A stretch of DNA of 64,000 nt, taken from contig OU452227.1 in the NCBI GenBank assembly GCA_911728455.2, forward strand, positions 21,113,431 to 21,177,430, given 5' to 3'. Position numbers and translations under genes: made by a program. Below, piece after piece: positions 37,386-48,048 of the stretch (positions are counted from its first letter, which is position 1; each line of letters opens with the position of its first letter). The DNA comes from Marthasterias glacialis. Its lineage: Eukaryota; Echinodermata; Asteroidea; Forcipulatida; Asteriidae. Below the pieces are notes generated by a model. That model was not told the origin of the DNA. It ran no database searches and saw nothing but the letters and a program-made list of their open reading frames with translations.

Positions 37386-40300
37386 TTACTCAACTTTCTT
37401 TGTAATCTTCTGCAGCGGTTTACAGGTGTAAGAGATGACTAGGAATAAGCCAGTCAGGGCAAATCCAAGGAAATAAGTCGACGCCCAGTAGCTGATCGTC
37501 TTCCAGAACTCTTGAAGCAAGAACCCCATGATTATATACTGGAAGGTGTAGACTTTCATCAGCCAGCCAATCTTGTCGTACCAGGAGCCGTCGACCCGGA
37601 ATCTCTTCATCCTATCCTCGGCTAGGAGGATGACGGGAACAACGAGGAAGCACATGAAGTAGCCTGGGTAGAGTCCGTGCCAGAAACAGCTGACGAGGAA
37701 CGTCACAAAGGTCCTGGTGGAGGAGTTTGATGGAGTGTGAATTAAGTTGAAAGCAACTCTTGATAAATTCATGCGAAAAGACAATTCAAGACAACAGTAT
37801 TGGACTGGTAATGAACAATGCTCCTTGATTACTTTCAATCCGAGAGCTCACTGACTATAAATTGTATCAGTGGACCAATCCTCCACAGACATACTTTCTG
37901 ATGTTGACAAAGTTGAGAAAATCTCATTTTAAGACCTCAAAATAACGTTGCTTCTAAATATTTCTTTGCTGTTCCCACATTGCAAAAATCCTTGAAAATC
38001 AAGAAATTTTCAAACGTTTTTTTTTATACTATTAATAAACTGGTCCTAGCTACCTTCTGACAAAGTTATAAATCTTATAAGTGTTTGGATTCCTAGGTAA
38101 CATAATAAGCAGATTGAAAAAAACCTCATGGTTGTGGTATTTGCGTTTTCACGAAGTGCAAAAATCTTCTCATTCCCAGGGATGTGCTCTAATTGTGTAC
38201 AACAGTATGAACAGCAGCTATCAATAAGGGAACGATGACCCCGTGTTTTCCATTTTGGCAAAGTGCCAACATGCGATGTATGATGTTCCCACAAAGTGCA
38301 AAAAATTTGCATGTACGTTTACATTGTACACACAAACTGCGAAAAAGTTAGGCCTCCAGCGCATTGTGTTTTCATGAAGTGCGAAAAACTATGTCCATTA
38401 CACTGTACACAAATGTTTTGTACACACATTAACAACAACCTCCAATTTTAGTATTATCAAGAAGTAAACAACTTTTCTAAACTAACAACTCTTTATTTAA
38501 CAAATACTTTGTAAAAGCAACGATACCGTTGTCAAGTATATATCTCAAGTTATCGGTAAGTTCATTTTTGTTAAAGTTTGCGACCACAAATAAATAAAAA
38601 ACGCGATTTTAAAAAGTGTGTAACTAACGTGATTATCTCGGAATGAACGTTTGTGTCAAAACTGTGGTTTTTCACTTCGTGGGAACAGTGACGAATTGTT
38701 TGAGTGTATTTTATGATTATGGCCGAATCAAGACTAAGAATAGGAATACCTGAATGTCATCTTTCCCCCTAGTTACTAAGAATTGTCCTCATTCAATGTC
38801 AACGAAGCAAGGTCTGGGGTCTGGCAGATAAAAAGACACATCTGGTCTTAAATGTGCCGGTGAGTTTTTTTTTCTGCTGGACTAAGAAAGTACAAAGTGT
38901 TCTTCATAATCAGGAAGGATTTTTCATCCGTCCTGGTCATATTGTAGCCAATCAAAGTGTGGGGCAATGATAGCCCTTACCTTCCGGTTTTGAGCGGAAA
39001 TCGAGTGTAGACATAATTCTTGAGCCACCACTGCACGGTCATGTTCCAATAGCGCATCGCTGTACGGAAGTCGCCCAACGTCTCACACTGATACACATCA
39101 ATGTTTTCTATTGTCGCATAGCTGTACTCCACTGGCTTGGAGGTCAAACTGTACACAAAATAAGCAGAGGATGCAAACTCAAACGGTGGAATGCAAAAAA
39201 ATTACGAGATCTTCCCATCCAGGTTAATCTGAGGGTTTAACCACTGCCTAATTCCATACTGATGCTTATTAGCAGAAAATTGTCAGCTTAGCAAACCTTT
39301 TTGTTAAGCGAGTTTGTGTGTTTACCATAGCTCTGAGATCTTAATCCCCTCCCAGGTTCACCCCCTCCTAACCCTTCTCCCAAACAATGATCTGTCAATG
39401 TTGTATTGGATTTTTTTTTCAGTACAAGTTTAATAAGAATAGAGAGGTTGCATGACCCCGGGGAAAAGTTCGTTTCGCAGCCATGCTGGGTAATGCCATG
39501 TTCAAACCCAATGGCTGGCGCGTCGTCTGCTGAATGATTTCCAGCGTCTGTTTGTGCGCGCAGCATTAGAAAAAGGTCTCGGGTGACATCACGTGAAACC
39601 TCTCTGTAAACAGATCAATTCGAAAGAGTGGTCAAAAAAATTGTTCTGAAAGGGTAGTTTTTTCATTTTTCAAGTATCCTAGTTTCCCCTAATTGTATTG
39701 GGTAGATTGTCCACCTCAGCCTCTCCAAGAATACAAAAACTTAGCTGTAAGTGACTAGTAGTAATTGCTTAAAGACGAAGTACACGCTTGGGATTTGTAA
39801 TCTGACATCAAAAAGAAAACAAGTAACTATTCAGTTTCAGTCTGGGAGCTTACTGATTATTAAGTTCATATCGGCACCAATTTCTGTCTAAAATACTGTC
39901 AAAGTTGAGAGAATAGCATTTGAAGAAACCACAATTCACCTTAGCTTATTTTGATTTCCGCAATCTAAAAAATGGTGCAATCAAACATGCACGAAATCCC
40001 TGAAAAAAATGTCAATCATTTCTTGTTGTTTTCAGTAAGAGAACATGACCACTGAATTTGACAAAACTTTTGCAAGTTGGTTGTTTAGTGTGTTTATTGA
40101 AAACAAAAGTAGACCGTGGGACTTAATGTTCTCTTCCACAAAACAAAGATGAAAAAATAATATAGCTGTTGCAAACTGCTTACCAACCACAAGGACCTGT
40201 TGTAGAAATGCAAAAAATTGTTTAATTGCCCCATGTTTCTAAAATGCTTTTAGCCTTTGAGAAAGAATCTGCTAGGGTCAAAACATGAGGCCATTCATAA

Positions 40301-43300
40301 TTTTTTACAAAACAATAATGTTACATTCCCTTTTTTATGAGTGACTAATTTTGGAAAATGAGCTTACGTTTTCTGGTGTGCTGGTTGAATGCTCGGTCCC
40401 TTTCCTGGCCTTGGTTTGGTTGACACAGGATAAGCTCCCAGCGTGGCTGATACACAAACACTCTCTGCCATTAACCATGCAGCGTACAGACGGAGACGAA
40501 CCATAGTGGTTATTGGCACTGCATATAGGATCCTATCAAGAAATAGCAATCAATCAATCGATCACTCCATCAATCATCATGTATTTCGTTTGTTTTTATT
40601 CACAAAGCGACGGGCATATACCCGTCGCTTCGTGAAAAGACAAAAAGCGTAATTTCGGGATGCCCGACCTTTTCATAATTTCTCGAATAAATCACAAATA
40701 AATTGATGAATTGATCATAAAAAATCACATTTGATGAAAGTTTAACTAATGATAAATCACAGGAGGAAAGTAAAGACTTAAAAGAATAAGCATTGTGCTT
40801 TTGTTTTGCAGTTTTGAAATGTGATGATGCTCTTGTGTGATTATCTCCAAAAAAGATTTTTTTCCAATTTGACATGCCCGTCCCTTCATGAAAACGTTGA
40901 CGATTTGTAGTGTGCCATCATTCTACTTGTTTATGTGTAACACGGTCAGTTGGTTACTATTGTGTACTAACAGTCAGTTCAATTCAGTCAGTTGTTTACT
41001 ACATGAGTTGGGCCCAATTTCATAGGGCTGCTTAAGCACAAAAAGTAGCAAAGCACAACAAAATTATGTTAACCAGAATAAGGTTTCTGGCCAATCTACC
41101 ATGTCACATGTACAATTTGTGACTGGTATCCTGCTCATTTTTGCTTAGCAGAATTTTTTTTAAGCAATATTTTCTGCTTAAGCAGCTCTTTGAAACCAGG
41201 GCCCAATTTCATAAAGCTGCTTAAGCACAAAATATTGCTGAAAAAAAATTCTACTAAGCAAAAATGAGCAGGATACCAGTCACAAATTGTACATGTGACA
41301 TGGTAGATTGGCCGGTAACCTTATTCTGGTAAGCATGATTTTGTTGCGCTTAGCTACTTTTTGTGCTTAAGCAGCTCTGTAAAATTGGCCCCCAGGCCTT
41401 GGTCAGCTGTTGCTGTGGGTAAATACTTGATACTAAAATAAGGAAATTATGAGACGTGTATTTTAGCACAGGGTGGATGCAAATCAACACTGTTGGACTC
41501 CTTGCTCACCTGTAAAAATATCCATAGGAATAGAACTCGTCTGATGTGAAGAACTCGACCGACGTACACTTCAAACTTGACAAGAGTACAAACAATGAGG
41601 CAATGGGTACTAACAATTTGATCCTCTGAACTATTGGCTCGATGGTTGGAATTGAGCTGGAATGTTTACATTGCAACATGTCATGGTAAGTTTTGTAGGT
41701 ATAGTATGGACCTGTGAAACAGAACATAAAAAAAAGTATATAAATAATTCCATAGCATTACCATGGTTTGGGGGCATGAACGTAAACTCCACCCATTAAA
41801 CATGTAACAATGTTTGTATATAATAGACTATGTAAGTCTTGCATGTACTTGAACATAAATTGTGAGTTTTTGTTTCTTTCACAAGTTAAAGTAATGTACA
41901 TAGCAACACAAGTTGGAATAATGCACAAGCCTTACATGGTTTATTGCTCAACTATTGCTCAATGTTCGATTCTGTTTAAATTTAAAACTGAGCTTTTGGA
42001 TTTAATGTTCTTCTCTTTTCTTGATTATTACTAATCCTGTACTTTCTTCAGAGTGTCGTGGCCAAGCGGTCTACTCTGTCGAACTTAAGGTCTTTAGTTT
42101 AAGAAATGTGGGTTCGAATCCCGGCCTGGCCAGTCGCTACACTTGTGTCCTTGAGCAAGACACTTAACCATAATTGCTATGTCCTCCAGATAGGATGTTA
42201 AGCCGTAGGTCCCATGTACTAGGATGGGTAGTGCATGTTAAAGAGTTGGGGTTTATCCCAGTGTTTCTGGTTCAGATAGCAAGCATCCTTATCCAAAGGT
42301 TTTCTTAGGCTTCCAAGCTACAGTGATTAAGTTCGCTTTTGAGGCATCCTTGGCTTTATTACCAGAAATTAATAATAATAACAATAATAATAATAAAAAT
42401 CAAGGAGATTTGTTTAAATTACCTGTGAAAAGTCCAATGAAGCTGAAGGCATACTGAAAGATGTCGATGGCATCAAGCTCTCGACTGGCAGCTATGTGGT
42501 GAGGTTTACCGTTCTGATTATGGTCACCATTTTCCTGTTTTCTGTTGACTAGGAAGGCATGTGAATCATAGACCTCGAATGAGACACCAACAAGCTGTAA
42601 ATGAAAAACGAGGACAAACTTTAATTCCTTTGGGACAGTTTTCAATATTTTTCTTTAAAACTGAATTTAACAAATTGTCTTGAGAATCCTACAAATCTGT
42701 GCGATCCCTCACTTGGAGGCTGAGTAATTGAATTTAGCCCGCCTGTCATTCTTTGTCATAAACCATTCGGAACTGGAGTGAAGAATTTTGCCATACTTGT
42801 ACACAATTTGTCACTGATGCCACAAACTGACACACACATAGATACCAGTAAAAACTAGCAATCAAAGAAAACGGCGTCTAAAGCTGGACGCTTTTTAAAA
42901 CACCACTATCCTTCAAAATTTCAGAGTGTTTTCAACCGATTTTGTCATCGCAGACACTTGACGAATTGCTTTTGACTGTATGTCCTAAATTAATAAGCAA
43001 TGAAGAAATGAAGGTGCGTGTCAGTTCGTAAAACCAACACAAAAAAGAAGCAAAACAGACTATTTCCATGACACCTTTCAATATTTTACAACATTACTTA
43101 GTTATGAAAAAAAGAAAAGAAAGGTCTCTCATAATGGTCGTGGTACCTGCTGCTAATAGGATTCGAACTGCCTCTGGCTACCGAGCAGTCTCGGTAGTCT
43201 AGCAGGTAAGACATCTGCTCTAGAATGGCGGGGGTCGTGGGTTTGAATCCCACCCGAGGAAAATGCCTTTGAATATTTTTTTCACAGGACTCGGGGAAAG

Positions 43301-44893
43301 TACTGAGTATACAGTGCTTACACACATCGGTGTATGGGTAAAAAGTTACAGTTCAAATAACATTACTTCTGCATCACTTTGTGAAAAACCGAGGACAGCA
43401 GCATGTGCCTGCACACCCTTTACACACAAGGTTTGTGTCAGTTCTTGAAATTGGTTCTGTAAACATTTGTGTTTGAGTCCACTTATTAGTATGTGTCTAT
43501 GCCAGTACAAAACACATGCATACATACATTGCAACTTTGTGCGTTTCAAAGTGCACAGGGTCTACCCTAGACGCTAGTGACTTAATAAAGGCCCAACTTT
43601 ATTACCCGTAAAGTCAGGAGGAGCTGAACTACGTTGGGAAAGGCAGTCGGTGCAGCGAAGCCAATGAGATAACCCAACCTGAAGAACGCCAGGTAGGAAA
43701 AGCAGAATGCAAAACACCAGATGTGACACTTCCTAGTTATTGACAAGACATGGAATGTATGGATTAAACATAGTTAAGATGGCCAGTTATAACTGACCAT
43801 GTCTCAGGCCATGGGCAAGCATAGAGTTTGAAGAATATGAATTTGGGTCATTCCATGAAGTTGGGTACACAAGTTCACACAAGTTTTTGTGAATTTCTTT
43901 ATATTCACAATAATTTATATTATAACCACAACAGATTCTATAGGTTGGAGCAGCACTAATACCTAATTCACAACATGACTTTTACAAATCAAATGTGTTT
44001 TCTTCATACACGATAAGGATGAAAAGTAAAAAAGTAAATTCAACATTTTTTAATATTAAATTAAAGATATTCTTGGAATCTTAATAATTAAAAGCCTTTT
44101 TAGTACTAATACAGAGTAATAGTATTAAAAAGGCATTCATAAAGACTCTGAAAGCGCCTTTCATTTGTGATTTAATATTGAAAACCGTTGAATTACTAAT
44201 AAACTGTTGACTATGAAATACAGCCATCTCCCCTTTCAGTTTCATATGCCTTCTCTTTTGTTGAAAAGCCTGATTAGTGACGTCCCTAAAAACGAGAATC
44301 ACCAAAACTCGTGTACCTTACTGAATGATACTTTTAAACATTATTGATTTGTTACACGCTGTATAAAGTAGGCCCACAACTTCACAAGTTCATTCATGTT
44401 TCAAACACGTTCACTTAACGCATCATTTAGTTCACTGATGACGTAACCCTAAATCACGGTTCACTATATAACCCTAAAAACGAGAATCACCTAAACTTGT
44501 GTACCTTTATTGATACTTTCAACATAATTCATTTATTACACGCTGTAAAAAAGTAGGCCTACAACTACAAATTACAAGTTTAATCATGGTTCAATCACGG
44601 TAACGCATAACGCAAAATCTAAAAAAGGAGTTCAGCGCCCCAGTTACCCTTGGTCTACACCCACCCACAACCCACCTGTTTGGACCAAAGAGACAGACGA
44701 TGGCCGCAGTGACTGCCGTGCACAACACCGAGTGGTAGGCCTGCCACCCGCACAGACAGACAACCAGAACGACACCGACGGACGTGCAGATGAACTGTTT
44801 CTCTCCAGGGGTGCTGAGATGTTTTATAAATTGGCCAAAAACTAGAGAAATTAACAACACAAAAACGTAAACAAACTCCGTCACTAAAGACAT
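37386..44893 (-). CDS. MBOAT7: MBOAT7/LPIAT1-like lysophospholipid acyltransferase, copy B (7 exons, 459 aa)
   Basis: Exons in transcript order: 44893-44676, 43732-43606, 42594-42423, 41711-41510, 40532-40368, 39148-38981, 37713-37386 (TAA). Phases match copy A at every junction, and exons 2, 5 and 6 have the same lengths (127, 165, 168). Catalytic residues are kept: Asn330 in YWNMTVQWW and His363 in CFWHGLYPGY. It differs from copy A in the loop after exon 3 (NRKQENGDHNQNG), in HGLYPGYF for HGIHPGYF, and in a shorter C-terminus ending KKVE, which gives a lysine-rich tail. Hydrophobic segments indicate a multipass membrane protein. It is probably a second lysophosphoinositol-type acyltransferase that arose by tandem duplication; a different substrate or tissue use is possible but not visible. 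Its 5' end faces away from the kinase gene at 48 kb. Confidence 0.92.
41013..41395. mobile_element. Two inverted MITE copies forming a ~380-bp palindrome (family 3), MBOAT7-B intron 4
   Basis: Left copy 41013-41205 starts gggcccaatttcatagggctgcttaagcac; right copy 41206-41395 is its reverse complement relation with the interior ccagtcacaaattgtacatgtgac appearing inverted. Other family members are at 46027, 57629 and 61728. Confidence 0.8.
42049..42330 (+). mobile_element. tRNA-derived SINE copy in MBOAT7-B intron 3
   Basis: Head gtgtcgtggccaagcggtctac with box B gggttcgaatccc, then acttgtgtccttgagcaagacact, gatgttaagccgtaggtccc and a decayed 3' end. Antisense to the host gene. Confidence 0.75.
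43139..43342 (+). mobile_element. Single copy of the 15-kb tRNA-headed repeat, MBOAT7-B intron 2
   Basis: Shares tagtctagcaggtaagacat, gggtttgaatcccacccgag and ctcggggaaagtactgagta with the array at 15029-15595. The upstream 'tgctaataggattcgaactgcc' is also shared. Confidence 0.75.
44285..44605 (-). repeat. Local tandem duplication in MBOAT7-B intron 1
   Basis: The block aaaaacgagaatcaccaaaac ... gttacacgctgta ... ttcaaacacg (44287-44430) recurs from about 44473 to 44600 with many substitutions, a period near 186 bases. It lies 70-390 bases inside the intron from exon 1. Confidence 0.75.
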
Positions 44894-45364
44894 CGTGAAA
44901 ACTCTCTAATAACTTTGACGCTAACTTTTAGCTGGTACCCATATTGAAAAAAAAAATGTAGCAAAATTACACGACCATATGTATACGTTTGGTTACCAGT
45001 GGATGAGTAATAAGCTGTCTATAGAGGGCGACATACCATTACCAACTTCCGGAAGTAAAATGTCGCAACTACTGCAAGAAGACTTAACTTCAAGCCAATC
45101 GCTGAAGTGGAAATACAGCACAAAATATAAAGTAACTAAGAAGATCTGAATTTTCAACAGCAACGTCAAATTTGTTCTTGTGGACGGCTCAGAATGCTGG
45201 TGAGTGGTATTAAATGACATGAAGAATACCATTGCCCCAGAAAATATGCCGCATAGTCTTCTGTTTTCTGTAAGTCAAGTCACAAGTGTAAGTCACTAAG
45301 TGTAATGTTGGACTACAGCCAACACAGACAGACCTCTACGACTACGACGAGAACTTGAACTTTG

Positions 45365-45720
45365 AAGATCATAGAACAAACATGTCAAAGACGTGGGCTT
45401 GAGGGCAAACTCCTAGTCCTACGGATCCGATGGCTCGGCATGTTTTCAGGATGGACCAGGATTCCAAAAGTAACGCTCAGATGGACACTACCACTCCAGG
45501 CAAGAGGAAACGAGGAAGGCTCAAAACAACCTGGCGAAGAACTGTACTGTACTACAGTCTGTAGTGTATGTAGTGTGACTGAGTCGAGCTGACGGAGATA
45601 TAGGGTCCAACTTGCCGGGGTGAGGCACAACATGTCGCACAGGATAAAACTAGATGGAGAAAGATCGTTGTACGTAGCCTTACGACCCACTGGGGATGAA
45701 AGTGACTGAGTAAGTATAAC
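45365..45720 (+). pseudogene. Decayed LINE fragment (C-terminal end of a reverse transcriptase ORF)
   Basis: Translation in shifting frames gives LRIRWLG, then FRMDQDS, then GKRKRGRLKTTWRRTV, then near the end VALRPTGDESD. These blocks resemble the tail of the ORF2 protein of non-LTR retrotransposons, where RWLGHVxRM is followed by KRxRGRPKTTWRR. Stops and frameshifts between blocks show it is dead. It sits in the interval between the divergent MBOAT7 copy B and kinase genes. The clade is not assigned. Confidence 0.65.
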
Positions 45721-46026
45721 TTGAGGACAACATAATAATTTTCCAAAAAGTTAAACACATGCAAAAAAACAAAGAAAAAGATTACGATTAATAAATACAT
45801 AAAATTAAAATAAACAGAATAGAATAGAAAATACTGAATCACGGGTTTAATTATACTCTCTCAAAGTTAACCCTGTCTAATTTTGCCCTGTTTAAAGCGA
45901 CTGAGGACTATTTTTGAAAGTACAGTCCGAAGTATAAAACATGTTCTTCCGAAGTAGGACAAAATCGACAAGCACGGTTATTTAATATAATTAGCTCAGT
46001 GCCAGTGGCCTCCGTCCTGCTGGGGC

Positions 46027-46216
46027 TGGCCCCAATTTCGTTGAGCTGCTTAAGCACAAAAAGGAGCTAAGCACAAAACAATTTTTGGTTACCAGAAGTA
46101 GGTTACCAGCCAAAATACAATATCCCACGTACAGTTTGTGACTAGTTTCTTGCTAAGACTAAGTTGCGCTTAGCAGAATATTTTCTGTCGAAGCAGCTGT
46201 ATGAAATTGGCCCCTG
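46027..46216. mobile_element. MITE, family 3
   Basis: Ends ggccccaatttcgttgagctgcttaag and aagcagctgtatgaaattggccc. Interior has gcacaaaacaatttttggttaccag and gtttgtgactagtttcttgct. In the MBOAT7-B / kinase interval. Confidence 0.8.
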
Positions 46217-46989
46217 TTTATACCGTTCACTGTCGTTCATTGATTCTATGTTAAAACTTCTTTAGCATGTTCAATGTCCTTTGTGGGAGTGCACACTATT
46301 GTTCACATTGATCTATATTTAAATGTAATCACGAAAGCACGTCAAATTACCAAATTAATTGGCTATTTCAATATTTAGTTAGAAATCTGCACCGTCTTAG
46401 CACTCACGGTTGGAGACATTATGACTGCAGCCCAGTGAATCAATTGTAGCTGCATACGCATGTAAAGTGTCATAGAAAGGACCTCAGTATTCAACGTTTC
46501 ACCATGTAGCCTATCAAAATAAAAAAAAAATAAAAAAATAAAAACAATGACGGTATTTGCCCACTCCAACATGAGACTTTAAAATGTCTCTGTCGATGAG
46601 GCCTAATAATAAATCCTTCTAAAATGCAAACAAAATGTAGAATCGCACAAAAAACCGCTTAAAATGTATTTATTGTCTGAAAAATGGGTCTTGGTGGCAT
46701 TTTCGGAGAGATGATAAGAAAGAATGACTATTTGTTTTTTACGCGATTGATACCCGTGAGCGAAGAGTGTGGACGAAGAGTGTCTTGCAGGATACTGGTT
46801 TTCTCATCCTCGGTTTGGCCTTCAATGACTATGAAGGAAGTAAAACAAATAGATTTAAGATCTATTCAGCTTTTTTTTTATTTTTTTTATTTTAGACTTG
46901 TACGGTCGGGGGTTAACTGGGGCCCGTTTTGGCCACCCGACCAGAAACATGGTTCCCCTGGTCATTGGATAAGGCGTTTTCGTGTGTTC

Positions 46990-47122
46990 TGGGCCCAATT
47001 TCATGGCTCTGCTTACCGCGGAATTCTGCGCTTACGTCCTGCCACGGCCCATAGGAGTACGCGCTTTACAGGGCGCCGTAAGCGCAGAATTCCGCGGTAA
47101 CCAGCGCCATGAAATTGGGCCC
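46990..47122. mobile_element. Short hairpin MITE (TIR gggcccaatttcatggc)
   Basis: About 130 bases, nearly all arm: cttaccgcggaattctgcgcttac pairs with gtaagcgcagaattccgcggtaa. The end sequence gggcccaatttcat is shared with family 3 but the interior is not. Confidence 0.75.
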
Positions 47123-47439
47123 TGTTCAGTTGCGGAGACGCAATTGTTAACTGTTCTGACCGAACCGAAACTGAGTTGATGGCTCGGTTGGGCGTAATTA
47201 TAAGATGGCGGATTCTAAAAACTAACAAAAATGTCAACGGAATTAATTAAAGGCTGTAGGCCTTTATTTTGAAAACATTACTTTTCAAGGGTTGAACCAA
47301 CTTCGAGAACTGTTTCTGGTTACCGATCCGTTTTCGTGTAGGTCTCGGAAATTGTTATGGTCAAAGAATTTTACGTCCGAAACTTGTTTCTGGTCAGGTT
47401 TGCCAAAATACGCCCCTGGTAAGGTACCGTAATGTGTAC

Positions 47440-47725
47440 ATGGAAAAAAAACAGTGAAAATTTGGGCTCAATCCGTTGTCTGAGTCAGGAGCAAATAGTG
47501 AAAAACCGTGCACATTTTTGTTCAGCATGTAAAATTTCGATTGTTAAAACCGAAATTAATATTGGTTTTTAAAATCTATATTCTCGACTTTGACAGAATT
47601 TCAGACAGAAATATTTGTATGGAAGATTGGGACTGGTATGAAATTCATAATCAGTGAACTTTCAGATCAATAATAATACAATTTTTTTGATGAATATACC
47701 AAATCCTGTATTCTACCTTTAAACT
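47440..47725 (+). repeat. Dispersed repeat, most complete copy
   Basis: Blocks: atttgggctcaatccgttgtc, aatagtgaaaaaccgtgcac, gactttgacagaatttcagacaga, gaagattgggactggtatgaa and aaatcctgtattctaccttt. The left part is repeated inverted at 17130-17270, the right part at 1-125 and, inverted, at about 37845-37960 and 39800-39910. Confidence 0.6.
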
Positions 47726-48048
47726 TTGACATGGTGAGCGTTTGACTGCGCCTCCAAACGCGGGCGTTGGGGAACATCTCGTTTACGGACACCGCGCAAT
47801 CTTAACAATGAAACATCGTGTGAAAAGGTCACGCGTGCGACGTCATAATGACAAACGCGCCAAAGATAGAAACTTTTTCTTGACAACGTGCTGGTGGTGG
47901 CAACTTCAAAGTTTGTCTGAGTTTGCTCTTCTTCGGGTCAACACGGGCTTTTGCTTCGGTGCGTTTTTAATGCAGAGTTGCAGAGATTTCTCACAGAGAT
48001 TTTGTCTTTTGAGATACTTTCCAAGTGAAATTATATATAGTTATCAAG

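Noticed and set aside
46684-47100. 138-residue open frame
   Set aside because: Its second half is a MITE hairpin and the first half shows no similarity or splice context.
48031-48039. TATA box of the kinase gene (tatatatag)
   Set aside because: It lies only about ten bases before the proposed ATG, so a start about 30 bases downstream would miss it; it would only work with the alternative start at 48882.
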